A DNA stretch of 64,000 nucleotides, taken from NCBI GenBank assembly GCA_034359265.1, contig CP136890.1, forward strand, positions 68,635,501 through 68,699,500, written 5' to 3'. The translations under genes were made by a program, and so were the position numbers. The notes under the pieces were generated by a model, which was not told the origin of the DNA, did no database searches, and worked only from the letters and a program-made list of their open reading frames with translations. Origin of the DNA: Canna indica. Taxonomy: Eukaryota > Streptophyta > Magnoliopsida > Zingiberales > Cannaceae. Position 1 is the stretch's first letter; every line of letters begins with the position of its first letter. Positions 20,401 through 32,364 of the stretch are shown here, one piece after another.

Positions 20401-23400
20401 GGATGCAAATTAAAAGGTGGAATGAGGATAGTGCTTTTCCTTGGTACTGTTTCAAACTTCTTTTCATGTATATAATTTATTTCTCAAATCTGTTTCACAC
20501 AAACTAAATCAAATCTAACATCAAGCTATCATAATGGGTAACACTATCCCCATAAATATTCAGATCAATATTCCAACCTTACTATAAGGAGTACAATACA
20601 AACTTTAGCTTCTACAAGTTAATTTCAGTTGTTTCTTTTCCAACATTTTTACTTAAATATACAACCCAGGACCATATACTAAATGACTCAGATGATGGCC
20701 CAGCAAACTTCTAAAAGGAGAACCAAAGACTTACTTGCAAGAGGTAGAGGTCGTGAGGCATAAGTGTTTCCTGATTATGGTCAATGCTTTGGAACTTAAC
20801 TACCTCCAAGAACTGACAAAGAAAATATAAGAATGAGAACTTAATTTAAACATAATATAACAAGATGGAGTGGATCCATAAACAAACATTATTCAATAGA
20901 TAATCTAAAATTATAAAAGGAGTAATTACTTCTTCATGCTCAAGTGTCCGAGCAAGAGGTAGTATGGCCTGGCCACCGGAGCATCCACTGTTGGTTATTG
21001 GTAAGGTGCAAGGACTGGCCTTGACAGCTGCAGCAGAGTAAGCGTCCATATTGCTGTCTGCCCACTCTGATCGATGCTCGCGGAGAAATGTTAAAAGAAT
21101 TGGCGGAGATATATTCTACGGATATAGACAAGCAAATTGTTAGAAAAGATAATATTAGAAAAGATAGTTATTCAAATTGTTTATCAAAAGCAAAGCCAAA
21201 ATTAAATTGAAAGAAAAAAAGGGCTCCCTAGAAAGCAAAGCAAAGCTATCATAATGACCTGAATGAAGGATTTACAAGATGCTTATCATGCTGCAATTTC
21301 TAGGGTGTTTGGCAGCAGCAATACACTAAAAACTTCAACTTGTTTTATACATGTCATTTGCACTGCACTTTAATGAAAATAAAAGGATGACCCACTGAAC
21401 GAAGCAATCCCACTTTTGTGGGCTTTGGGGAGGGGTTTCATATACGCAGCCTTCCCATGCTTTTTTGCAGAGAAACTGTTTCTCTGGCTCAAACCCATGA
21501 CCTCCGGGTCACAAGTGGGGTAATTTTGCCGTTACACCAAAGCCACCCTCTTAAAAGGATCTGTCATGGTATACAACCAATGACCCTCAGAAATTGGACT
21601 TCAACACCTCCAGTTGCTAAATACATTGCATCCTATCATGGTTGTTGCAAATAATGTTTTTCATATCAATCCAAATAATCAATTGAGCATTTAACAAGGT
21701 GGTACTATGCTAAATCTAATGCTATTTTCTATTCTGTTATGGGAGTAATTTATTTTAACTTGTGTGCATCTTTAAGCAAAAAAGAACGAAGAAAAAAAAA
21801 CATTGGAGTTCCAACAAACTGACCTGTAAAAGCATGGATGATTTCGCACAAAGCACAGAAGTGCTTGTCAAGGGTAATCCATTCATAAAACCATGATTTA
21901 AACTCATCATCTTGCTAGAAGATGAGTTGATAATAACTGTGACATCATCTAAACCATCATTACTGACCATTGACCACCCATCATCTGCAAATCCATTAAC
22001 TGCTTCATTGAAACCTCTGCATGTAGATATCTATGAATTTCTTGGTAACAATATCCAGAATAATACAAGCAGACAACGAAAAAGATTTTAAAATCACTAG
22101 TTAGCACCTGCTCAACCTCTGGCTAAGCGCTCTTAAAGCTGCAGGTTGTCGGCCACATCGAGAATCAGAAGGATGAGAACTTTCATTGGCAATCTGTCTT
22201 AGATGCCGCAAAGCCTGATATGAGTAATTTAGAATGAATAAGAAACTTACTCATAAAACAGAGTTCTTCATGGTTATCAGAAATATGCATAGGAGCTGTC
22301 TATATTTTCTGTTTCTAAGATAAAATAAAATCAATTGGACGTAGAATTTTGCGGCGACAAGACATGGCAAAAGATACTAACCACCATTGTTGTCTTCTGA
22401 GCAAGTAGTGTAGATGATTCATAAAGTGGCCTTAGAACTTCAGGCACACTCCAAGGCTGGTTCATGGCCAAATAATTGATCAGAATCACTGCTCATGCCA
22501 CACATACAACAAAGCAAAGGAGCAAACTGCAGTATATTTGCCAAGCATAGACAAATAAACTAACTCTGATTAAGTAAAGCTGCTTTTACCTCCAAATCCA
22601 AATGATCAACAATGTGAATAACAGAACCACCACCTTCGCATCGTCTTATCAAGTAACCACTTGGCAGCATTTTTGCCCTGACAAAAGGTTGGACAGGAGG
22701 CATGCTTGGACCACCTAGCGTGTTATTTAGTGATCTTTCACAGACCTAGCATTAGAACATAGAATTATGTTGAAGTTAAAGGACAACAAGAATAGTGTGG
22801 GGAAATAAATTGGTAAGTAGCATACAACAAGACTTCTGTCTTCAAGAACTGACGTATATCTGAGCAACCAGAAGTCTCGGCCAGGTGCCAGAGTTGTTGG
22901 AGCATAAACCTTCAATGTTAATTGTTTTAGTATGCCTGTAATTCACTAGGTGCTATAGCTAAAGAAACATTAACTTGCACTGATACAGATAGTCACCTGC
23001 ATATAAAGCAGTTCAATTGTGCCATTATTTGCAGTTGGAAGTACATTAATCACATCCACAGATCGACAGTCATGAAACCATGAAAGCCTATCTTTCAGAA
23101 TTTCTGCAACCTATAAAAAATCAATTGATTAGAGTTTTTGACTGAACAATAGACAATTACCAGTTATCAACCAGTATGAACATACCTTTGCAGGTTCAAG
23201 GCCAACAAGGCCACAAGCTCGTGCTGCCACACCAGTGCAACCGTGTGAGATAGCAATGATTCCAATGGAATCCGGACCAGGCTGCTCAGTAGAAGAGAGA
23301 AAACTAATAGATAATACTGTCCAACTAATCTCAAATTAAAAAAAGCAAGCACTCAAATCAGGATGATACATAGACGTTAACATGATCTTCTTTTGGTTTT

Positions 23401-24321
23401 TTATCAATCCTAAAGTGCTGAAAAATTATCATAATCGATGAACAAGCCCAAACAAAATGATTCCCGCACCTTCATCCCAGGCATTTGGACCCACTCAACA
23501 GCAGTTCCAGTAGCTTTTGATAAGAACTTTGTTAAAGTTTCCTCAGCAAGGGACACAAGTCTTCAAGAAGCACAGTGAAAATCAACGAAACCACAAAAAG
23601 AATACCTAAAGAAGACGAATTCTACACTGGAGAGAAAGAGAAATTGACAAACCCAGCAGGACTGGCATCCCTTGGCAGATGCTGCATTGGCAAATGGTTC
23701 TGACCATTGGTCACTACCGATTCACAGCTAGTGTTGGTCGTTGGTAATGCAGCCTGTCCAATTAAAGGAGCCAACTTAAAATCTAGAACTCAATGTACGA
23801 TGGAAGTATCATAGACAAAAATAGGTTTCTAACGGAAAATGAAATCAAAGCTCACATTTTGTGTCTGTTTACGGAAGTATCCATTCTCGTATACCAACTG
23901 AGACACCTGTTTCTGCAACCGATCATTTTCCTCCATCAATAGCTTATTCATCGCTGTCAGCTTCCTATTCACGGCCTGGAGACGTGCTGCTTCCTTTCGC
24001 TGTTTCTCCCGGCACCTAAGAGTTAAAGGCAACACAAAGAAGCTAGTTAATGAATGGAAAGAAATCTGAAGCGCTAGTTACTTAACAGGGGAGCACGAAT
24101 TACGAATACCTCCGGTTCTGAAACCAAACTTTGATCTGCTTGGGCTCTATGTTGGACAGGATGGGGCACTCCCTGATGAGTTGCTGCCGCCTTAATGAGC
24201 TTGGCTTTGGGCACTCATGGTAGAGTCTCTCGAGAGCTTCTATCTGCTCCGGAGTGTACCGGACATACTTCCCCTGGTCAACGATCTCCATATCGCCCTC
24301 GCAAGAAGTTACAGCAATCAT
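17415..24321 (-). CDS. CNA/ATHB15-like: Class III HD-Zip transcription factor, CORONA/ATHB15-ATHB8 type
   Basis: There are eighteen coding exons: 24110-24321, 23856-24015, 23653-23753, 23470-23560, 23186-23281, 22997-23110, 22826-22909, 22590-22745, 22382-22456, 22108-22214, 21824-22016, 20930-21115, 20735-20812, 20171-20302, 19739-20064, 18646-18751, 17705-17842, 17415-17561. All introns are GT-AG, and the phases join to 833 residues. Order: homeodomain (about 18-78, KIWFQNRR-type helix read as QIKVWFQNRR), leucine zipper (about 78-115), START lipid-binding domain (about 150-365), C-terminal MEKHLA domain (about 690-833, ending FVNWSFV). ATG 24321 is the only in-frame ATG near the family start; translation from upstream would need TTG. 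Residues such as LYHECPKPSS, ENGYFRKQT, AISHGCTGVAARACGLVGLE and WLLRYTSVLED match the CORONA/ATHB8 clade rather than REVOLUTA or PHABULOSA. Known role of the clade: nuclear regulators of vascular, meristem and organ-polarity development. Exon 17's donor is unusual (see findings). Confidence 0.93.
21389..21551 (-). mobile_element. Au-type SINE in intron 11 of the HD-Zip III gene
   Basis: On the minus strand it begins GGGTGGCTTTGGTGTAACGG (tRNA-like A box) and includes ACCTCCGGGTCACAAG on the plus strand and the word GGTCATGGGTTTGAGCC (B-box-like). It ends GGGATTGCTTCGTTCAGTGG. This is the structure of plant Au SINEs, moved by LINE machinery. It is flanked by direct repeats TAAAAGGAT at 21380-21388 and 21552-21560. 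It lies in the same orientation as the host gene, in an intron, away from splice sites. Confidence 0.88.
23272..23480 (-). promoter_or_regulatory. miR165/166 target site, split by intron 4
   Basis: Joining exon 4 (last bases 23470-23480, CTGGGATGAAG) to exon 5 (first bases 23272-23281, CCTGGTCCGG) creates the 21-nt site that pairs with miR165/166, as in all HD-Zip III genes. Pairing is near complete except for the last two bases at the miRNA 3' end and G:U wobbles. It lies in the START-domain coding sequence (…PGMKPGPD…). Because an intron separates the halves, only spliced RNA carries the complete site. Confidence 0.9.
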
Positions 24322-25560
24322 CTCCCAATGAAGCGCTATCAAAGACGAAGGTTATCCACCAGATATCGAGCAACCTTGTCAGGGATGATATAGAAGATCG
24401 CAGAGAGTTCAAATCTGTGATTTATACTGCTTTTTATCTTTCTCAACAAAAGCAATAATCTCTTTGATCAACACTTCAACAAAATGATTACTTTAACTAG
24501 AGAAAACTCCGAACTTCAAGCCAAAACTACGTCCGGACAACAGCGAGCACGACAAGAAGGGGACTTTGCGAGATCGAAGATCTCCTAAAAATACATCAAT
24601 GCCAAAGACCCGCTTTGAACAGATATGATGGTATGGGCGAAAAAGTAGAAGAGAGCGAAAATCTCAAATAATTGAAGGCTTTATGAGATGCCTCTGGAGA
24701 TTCGGCGAACCTTTTCTTTTCCTTCCATTTTTTTTCTTTTTTCTCCTTTTCGCCTCTGAAGTAGTTAAATTGTGGAATCTTCTTCTTTCTTTCTCGTCGT
24801 CCTTTTTAGTTTTTTAAGCCCTGCGGCCGGAGGAATTCCCAGCTGTAACCTTCCATTCTCCAAAGCAGTAACACCCAGAACCAAAAGATAAAAAAAAAGA
24901 TGGCACAACCACTAGCTTCCTCGAGATCTGAGGCCGCCGTTCCCGGGATGCGGCTGAGTTGCCGACTCGGATCGGCGTCACCCCCGATTAGTTTCAAGAA
25001 TTTCCGGGAAAACGAAGAGGCCAGGAGCGATTTCTCGACGTCGGGAGCTCGATTGAAGACCCGCGGCAAGATATCTCCGAAGATCCGCAGCCTTTTCCTC
25101 GGATCGGCACAGAAAAATCCGATCGTTTTCAGCGACTAAGCCAAGTAAATAGAAGCAAAAGCAAAAGACGAATCAGCACTGGCGACTTGTACCAGCAAGC
25201 CTCGACCTCTTCCTCATCCCAGAGCAGTACCCATCAGTGCGGTCGTACGACAAGGCACCAAATTGCTTTCCGCGGCTATAATCGGCTGACCGTCCCCGGT
25301 CTCCGCGACTTCGTACTAGGGTTTCTGACGACGACAACAACGGAAAAGAGAAGCGATTGAAACCATCAATCTCGAACTGGATTGAAAGAAAAGAAGCAAA
25401 GGTGTGATTTTTGATCGAAATCCAGCCACCACGGACCAGCACGAGTCGTTTTCTTCTCCGAGAGAAGGAAAATTTGCGAGTATTAAACGGTATTTATCTC
25501 TTTCGTTTTCTTCTTCCACTCGTTAGCTTCGTTTCGGAGCTCATACGAGAGAAGCCAGGA
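24322..25560 (-). promoter_or_regulatory. Probable 5' leader and promoter region of the HD-Zip III gene
   Basis: No protein-coding gene is evident. GA-rich tracts on the minus strand (24700-24800) are typical of plant 5' leaders. GC-richer segments with open frames (24806-25069, 25173-25442, 25316-25519, minus strand) look like transcribed leader, perhaps spliced, and could include upstream reading frames. A TATA-like word (minus-strand GTATAAATC near 24426) is the nearest candidate promoter element, but HD-Zip III genes often have long leaders. The start of transcription cannot be fixed. Confidence 0.4.
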
Positions 25561-27430
25561 CAGATACTTTGACGCATATACCCTCAATCTGGATGCAAAT
25601 TTTCAAAAAAAATGCCACTGGGCATGGATGAACGTATTTTTTTTGGTAAAAAATATAAAAAATCGTAATCATACTAAGATTTAAATTTTAAATTTTTAAA
25701 CAACGTTCATCCACTGTGTTACCCACAATTAAAATACATATTTTTTTCTATAAAAAAACAATGATATTACTTAATCACACCCGAAAGATTGGATACAATA
25801 TCATTTCTATTCAAGATAAAATTTAATTTAGGAGAGCGAGAGAAGATTCAAATAGTGGATTTCTTATCGTATAGAGACTAATTTATTGCTATAATTTTAT
25901 TTACAACACGAAAATATAATTGAAAGATACGTTAGAGAAATTTTTAACAATGAATAGACACGTTGGTCATGTTGAATTTACCAAAATGGCACTCCAAATA
26001 AGGACGGAGAAGTGTAGTGGTCGTCAAATCAATTTCTTTTTTGTTGTTATAAAAATAATCAAATCATTGAATGAATCAAGTCCGTGTAAAACTGTAAATT
26101 TCATTCTACTTTAAATTTTAAATTTTCATTATATAATGTTATTTTTCTATTTCAAATATGCAAGAAGCAGTTTTTTTCTTCCAAAAGTAGTACAATTTCA
26201 TTTTAAGCAGGAAGACAATTGCATACATGGATCCCATATGATTGTGTAGTACACGTAGGGAAAATTAGAGCTTCGATATGCAAGAAAATATTACTTTAAA
26301 ATAAAATATTTACTTCTGTTCCATACCACATCTCTTGAGCCAGACCAAGTGTTTCGGTTATTATTGTGCTCTAGATCAATAAAATAAATATGTTATTGTT
26401 AAAATTTACTTTATATTATTATTTATTATGAGCATGGTTGATTTCACTTATTGATCATCAAGTACGAAACTTGATTGTAAAATTTTAAGACAGTTAGAAT
26501 ATTATTCTAAAATCGTCCCTAATCGGTCATTATCTTTGGAACAATAACAAATGAAGACTAGTATGTAATCTGACTGATGATCGTATTTTTTTGGTCATGA
26601 AGATACGATATTAAGTCAGATCATAGACACATGATGGAGAACAAAATGTTGGATAGACCCACCGTGAGGATACCACATGGATTAATATCATTAATATATC
26701 TCACACTAGTAGTGATATTTCAGTCCTTCGACCTGATGTCACAATGGATTCATATATGATGAGTTCTATATTTTGACTTAGTCTAACATCATCTTTAATT
26801 GGATTGTAATAAAGATTACAATTAGACATAGAATGAATGTGAGTGTGAGTAGTCGAGAAGGACTTTATCCCTGGGCCCCTTGATGGGTGAGATTGAGGAA
26901 ATGCATGGGCGTGCTCAAATGAATTGACAAAAGTATCAACGTCATTTGTTAAGTCAATCTGGTCAAGAATCAAAAAATCAAATTGATCAATATAAGAATG
27001 ATGTAATCAATGTTTTGTGTTTGATCTAGATATCGCGTGACAAAAAAACATAATATCATACTATGAGTTATGTATATTCGGATCACCGACTTTTCACTTA
27101 ACTTTGGTAGGTATAATATCTTGCTAGAAGTCACTTATGACTTGTGCACCGCAAATGAGATTTGGGTCTACTGCCAACATTAAGTGGGCCTACTGCCAAC
27201 GTTAAGTAGACCTACTGCCAACGTTAAGTGGGCCTATAGGGTCGCACACATACAACGAACTGAATTGGGCTTTACGTTACGTCCATCGATTCAAATTTGC
27301 ATAACAAATAACCCAATTAATTCTCTCTTGATATTTATCTTTAGAGTTAATTTCGAAATTAAAAATAAATTTTTAAATCTATATGGATTAAAGTTTGAAT
27401 TTAATTATCCCATGACAAGCAACCTATATG
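25561..27430. other. No gene; AT-rich intergenic DNA
   Basis: Short open frames occur on both strands (for example 26701-26973, minus), but none shows a recognisable domain. A short tandem triplication at 27168-27236 is listed separately. Confidence 0.4.
27168..27236. repeat. Three tandem copies of a 23-24 bp unit
   Basis: The unit ctactgccaacgttaagtgg occurs three times in a row with one or two differences (first copy has catt for cgtt, second ends agacc). Confidence 0.85.
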
Positions 27431-27880
27431 TAGGGGTGGAAACAGGCCAGACCTATATGGTAGAAAATTGGCTCGGGCCTGGTCTGTGGCCTGTCATAGG
27501 CTTAAATTTTGGCCTGAGTCTGGCCTGTGGCCTGTTAACGAAGCATGCTTCCAATATAAAATATTGGTCAGACTTGTGGCCTGTGATCTGTGTTTTATTA
27601 AATTAAAACAATATTAGTTATTACATTAAAATAATTTTAATATAAATATATAATAAAATTATATTTTATATTTTATTTATTTATATATACATCACCTTAA
27701 GAGGCCCAGACCAGCCTATCAGGCTCAATAGACTTTAAATTGAGTCTGGACTGATAAGGAAAACAGGCTCATTTCAAAGCCTTGGCCTGATTTATTTTTT
27801 AAACTAGCCAGGCCAGACCAGGCCAAATACAGGCCAGGCCACAGGCCCCTGACAGACCGTCTAGCCTATTTTCACCCCTA
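27431..27880. mobile_element. hAT-type MITE with 8-bp target duplication
   Basis: The ends are inverted: TAGGGGTGGAAACAGG on the left and CCTATTTTCACCCCTA on the right. They are flanked by a perfect 8-bp duplication CCTATATG (27423-27430 and 27881-27888). Terminal TAGGGGTG and an 8-bp duplication are hallmarks of hAT elements. The interior is AT-rich with repeated gcctg/caggc words and no transposase. It therefore depends on an autonomous hAT elsewhere. Confidence 0.92.
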
Positions 27881-27929
27881 CCTATATGGATGACAGACAA
27901 AAAAATTGAAAAAGAGCCTATAGCGGCAA

Positions 27930-30300
27930 TTAAAGACAGAGATATTCTAGCAACAAAAATCGCAGGTCAAGTGGCTGAAAGAGGGTGACAGAAACATCGC
28001 ATTCTTCCAGACTAGCACCATGGAGCAAAGGAACATTAATCATTTATCCAAATTAAAAGACCAGAATGGGAATTGGATAAAAGGCATGGACAATGTTGCT
28101 GATGTTGCCATTCAATTTTTTAACAAACTATACTCCTCTTCCAACCTGAATGCCTCCCTAAATGCTCTTAACAATTTAACTATAAAGGGGACGACAAAAT
28201 TCCTAGCTTACTCGTCCTACCTCGATGGACAAGGTTAAAAGGGTCGCCTTCTCCATCTGCTCCAACAGCTCTCCGGGCTCAGACAGCTTCACCAACATCT
28301 TCTTCCGTCAATATTGGGACATTGTGGGTGAGGATATCCTCCATGCAGCGGCTTCTTTCCTACATGGATGTAAGCTAATCTACTTCATAACATCAACCAC
28401 ACTTGCATTGCCATCATCCCGAAAGAGCATCATGTACAATCTATGCATCAACTCCGCCCGATAAGCTTATGCAAATGCCTCTACAAAATCTTCTCCAAGA
28501 TCCTCGTCCACCACCTTCAACATATCATGGAGTTTTTCATCTGTCGAACCAATGAGCATTCATAAAAGGAACAAAAAAATGAGATAACATTCTAGTCGAA
28601 CATGAGCTTATGCACCATCTTAAGACAAAGCAGAACTGCTCTTTACATGAAATGGCGCTCAAAATTGACATGAGCAAAGCTTTCGATCGCATTGAATGGA
28701 GCTTCTTTCTTGGCATTATGAACATGATGGGTTTTGATAACTCTTTCATTGAGCTTATCCACCAATGCGCCTCCGTGGTAGCCTACTCGATCATACTTGA
28801 AGGTTCCACCCATGGCTACTACAAACCATCCTAGGGATTACAACAAGGCGACCCCTTATCCTCATTCCTCTTTATTCTTTGCATGAAAGGCATTTATCAA
28901 CTGCTCAACCCAACTTGAATTATAAAGGTGTCAAGATCAACAGCCACTCCCCCATGGTATCTTCTCTTTTCTTCGCAGACGATATTTTGTTGTTCGACGG
29001 AGTGGATCTTCGACATGCCTCAATGCTCCGCAACACCCTCTGCCAATTTGAATAGTTAAGTGGACAACAAGTCAACCCCCACAAGTACGTGATCTTCTTC
29101 TCAAAGAACACCCCCACTGTCTGTGTCTGCAAATTGGGCGATCACTCAACATTAGAAACTTCGACTCCCATGACAAATAACTGGGCCTTCCTGTAAGAAA
29201 AATTAATGCCACAATAAATTACATGAATTTAAGAACACCAATAATAAATAGATAAGTAAGGAAAGATCTTACTTGATGTAGACATAATTACAGCGAAAGT
29301 AATTTTCTAGATCTCCGGGCAAAACTAGATATTCCTCTACAACACATTCTCAAAAAGCTTTGCTTTGGTGGAGAAAGCAACTATGAGCTAGGGTTTCTAA
29401 TCCCTCGTCATCGCATGTGTGTAGAGGGGACCTAGCCTCTATTTATAATTGATCAAATGAGTCTGTCCATCACGGGCTTCATTAATCGGGCATATACTTG
29501 ACTAATGACACCAATCAAAATTAAGTGTTTCGAGCTCAAGCCACATGAATCCGATTAAATGAGCTTATATGCATATCAAATAGGATCATAAGATTAACCT
29601 GTATAAATTAAAAACCAAAATTGACCGTAGCCCACAAAAAGAATATTTTAAAAATAAAAAATATTTTAATTAAAAATATTCTAACACTTCCTACTATCCT
29701 AAATCTCTCAAAGCAAAGCACCTTTGATTACCTCCTCTCTCGAGCCAAACAACAAATCGATAGCTGAAAATCTCGCCTACTATCCAAACCCGACAGGTCC
29801 ACACTTATCTGGTGTCAGCCCTCCCCATATACACCATGTCATGCTTCCTTTTTCAACATGGTATTGCAATCAGTTAGCTGGCCTTTGCAATAATTTCTGG
29901 TGGAAGTCTTCCTCCAACAGCAGGCCAAAGTCCTGGATCAATTGGCACACCCTTTGCCTTAACAAAGCCTTGGGTGGACTCGGCTTCCCTAATTTCAAAG
30001 CCATCAATCTAGCCTTACTTGCCAAGTAAGGATAGAGAATAGTTTCCACACCTGACTCTCTCCTCAGTCAGATATTCAAAGGAAAGTATTTTCCTTTCTC
30101 TAATTTCATAGAAGCTGCCTCCCCGTCAAATGCCTCATGGGTATGAAGAAGCATACTTAAAGGCAGGGACATTCTCGCATCAAGCTCCCACTTGTCAATT
30201 GGCTTTGCAACCTTAGCTTGTTCTAGGCATGACATGGCTACCAATTCCATCTTATTTTGCCATTTGCGACCCCTCTCCACTGTCGCAACATGAACTACGC
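27930..30300 (+). pseudogene. LINE reverse transcriptase (interrupted, degenerate)
   Basis: Plus-strand segments follow non-LTR reverse transcriptase order: WLKEGDRNIAFFQ near 27970; NINHLSKLKDQNGNW at 28030; SSPGSDSF near 28271; KIDMSKAFDRIEW near 28655; GLQQGDPLSSFLFILCM near 28835; the catalytic FADDILLF near 28973; LNKALGGLGFPNFKAINLAL near 29963. Stops and frame changes occur throughout. A solo LTR (29192-29686) splits the segment after LGLP, and the frame resumes cleanly beyond it. LINEs copy their RNA at nicked target DNA. This one is a dead remnant whose endonuclease part is missing upstream. Confidence 0.88.
29192..29686. mobile_element. Solo LTR inserted in the LINE
   Basis: A 495-bp block begins TGTAAGAAAA and ends ATTCTAACA. 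It is flanked by CTTCC on both sides (29187-29191 and 29687-29691). Removing the block with one CTTCC restores the LINE reading LGLP followed by TILNLS. There are no coding regions and no second LTR, so it is a solo LTR left by recombination. Family not assigned. Confidence 0.88.
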
Positions 30301-31999
30301 ATCTCCGACTTATCTAACAAAAATTTCTTTTGATATCATCCTTAGATTCATTTTGATATCATGGTAACCTCCTTAAAATGAATCTTTATTATCTAGCATA
30401 AGTTGAATTTCTTTTGAAACTTTGCATTAAACTTGTACTATTTAGTAAGTTAACTTGCTAGTTAGCATATTATTTCAATATGCTACTAATGAAGTCTACT
30501 TGCAAGTTAAAAATGCTAATGGAAGGCTATGCTATCTAAAAGTAAATGAAAAAGAAAATGAAAAGTTGGGCAAAATTTCTAAGAATAATGTATGAATTTA
30601 GTTTTGCAAAAACCTTAGTATGATACTTGAACACTTATGCTTAAGTGATTTCTCTATGCTCATGATTGATTATGCATGATAAATATTTGAATTTTCATGA
30701 GTAAGAAAAATCTTGATAACTTAGCTCATTTCATGATATCATGATATTTATGAAATCGAACTAGGTTAAAATTCTTCTTTAGAGACTTCATTTTAAGTTA
30801 AAAATTTGATGAACATATTTATGTGTGTTAATGATTAGTTGTCATTTGCTTAAAATTGAAAATTCATAAGAGATTCGGCAAATTGAAAACTAAAGTTTGA
30901 CCCAAGTCAACAAATTGACTTGGACACTTAATTTTAAGTCCAAACTTCATAAACATATTTAGGAGTAGGTATGACATATTTTCATGCATTTAGAGTGAAA
31001 AATTCGTATGGATATGAATAAAATGACATAGAGGTGGTTTCATGAAAATCTCTTTTGAACCAAGTTGACCCAAGTCAACAAGTTGACTTAAATGTCTCAT
31101 TTTTAATTCATATTTGGAGAACATGTTTAGATTTACTCATGTAAGGTATCCATAGGTTTAAGTTTGAAAAATCATGAGTAAATATTAAGATTGAAACTTA
31201 GCAAGTTTCATAAAAACTAGTTTAGTCTTAAATGAAACCATGCTATGTTGATATCTTGACTTAAGGACATAATTTTCATCTCAAACTTGACATATACTCT
31301 TTCCATGACCATCATGTGGTGTCATAAAAGTTTGAATGAAAATTGAACAAGTTTTAAAAATAACTGAAAATTACAAAATACCATTTCGACCTACAATTGG
31401 TATCATTTTCAGTTATTTCTAAAGATATATAGAAAAATCATTTTCAGATGATTCTTGAAACTGCACATTCACTGAAAAATCTAATTTTATCAGTAAAACT
31501 TTCAAAAAGTTTCATCAAGAATCTAATTCAAAATGGAATTTTGAAGTTGGAATTCAAAAATACAAAGTATCATCCTCTTGAAATATCAATCTTTTCTGAT
31601 ACTTTGTTTTCTCATAAAAAAAACTTCAAATGAAAACTCATATATACCATTTTGATTCATTGTCTAAAATCATTCACACCATTGCTTGAGTAAAATCATT
31701 CATAGGAATGATTTTGATAATTTGAATGATAACTAGAAATATTCACTTTTTCATTGAAAATAATATAGGATGAAAAATAAACTTAGAAAATTCATGTTGA
31801 AGTTCAAAGTTGTTACATGCATATTAAATGACCATTCAACAATTGGTATCAAAATTTTCATCCAACAATTGATATCAAATATTTTTCGTCAAAAATATGA
31901 TTTTGTATGAATTTAAAAATTTAATTTGTGAAAACTAGAAGTATATACCTTGACCTAAGTCAACAAAGTGACCTAAGTCAAGGAAGCTCATGGTGATAG
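30301..31999. other. No gene; AT-rich repeat-like DNA
   Basis: This is very AT-rich with recurring phrases such as gacccaagtcaacaagttgac (about 31069, 30902 and 31955) and gaaaattcatgag. The direct repeat at 30339-30511 is matched at 32365. The phrases suggest an old retrotransposon non-coding region, but no family can be named. Confidence 0.4.
30339..30511 (+). repeat. Direct repeat, copy A (about 173 bp)
   Basis: It begins tccttagattcattttgata and ends cttgcaagttaaa. It is about 90% identical by eye to copy B at 32365-32537 in the same orientation, 2,026 bp away. Confidence 0.88.
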
Positions 32000-32290
32000 C
32001 AAGCATCAAGGATGGGAACACGCCGACGAAGGAGAGCTACTTTGACTGGAAGGGCATTGTGGAGCAATCACCATATGAAGTGCTGGACTTTGGGGAGTAG
32101 CATGAGCTTCCAGATAAAACTCCAGTTGGGATGGTCATCAATGGGAGAAGGAGGTGTCGACTTGCGGGTAGTGATGGAATATCCAGAGGTAATGGAGTAT
32201 CTACCAGAATTGTTATAGTGCCAAGTTAGTATATCCGAGCTAGCATAGATATCATGGGACATGATTGTATAGGCAAGGGAGTCACTAAAG
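32000..32290 (-). pseudogene. LINE 3' fragment (reverse-transcriptase zinc-binding domain)
   Basis: The minus-strand translation reads ILTWHYNNSGRYSITSGYSI, then WSFIWKLMLLPKVQHFIW and LLHNALPVKVALLRRRVP (a stop sits after HFIW). This is the zf-RVT domain found at the C-terminus of plant LINE reverse transcriptases. It runs opposite to the larger LINE at 27930, so it is a separate fragment. Confidence 0.82.
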
Positions 32291-32364
32291 AGAGACTTAA
32301 TCTTGTGAACATTCTAGGTGCGTATGCTTCTGTTAAACTAGCGTATGTTTCACATCCTAAGATC

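Noticed and set aside
24100..24342. Start of the HD-Zip III protein at 24342
   Set aside because: The codon there is TTG; the first in-frame ATG (24321) matches the family N-terminus.
27184..27606. Plus-strand open frame of 140 codons
   Set aside because: It runs from the 23-bp triplication into the hAT MITE; the content is explained by those repeats.
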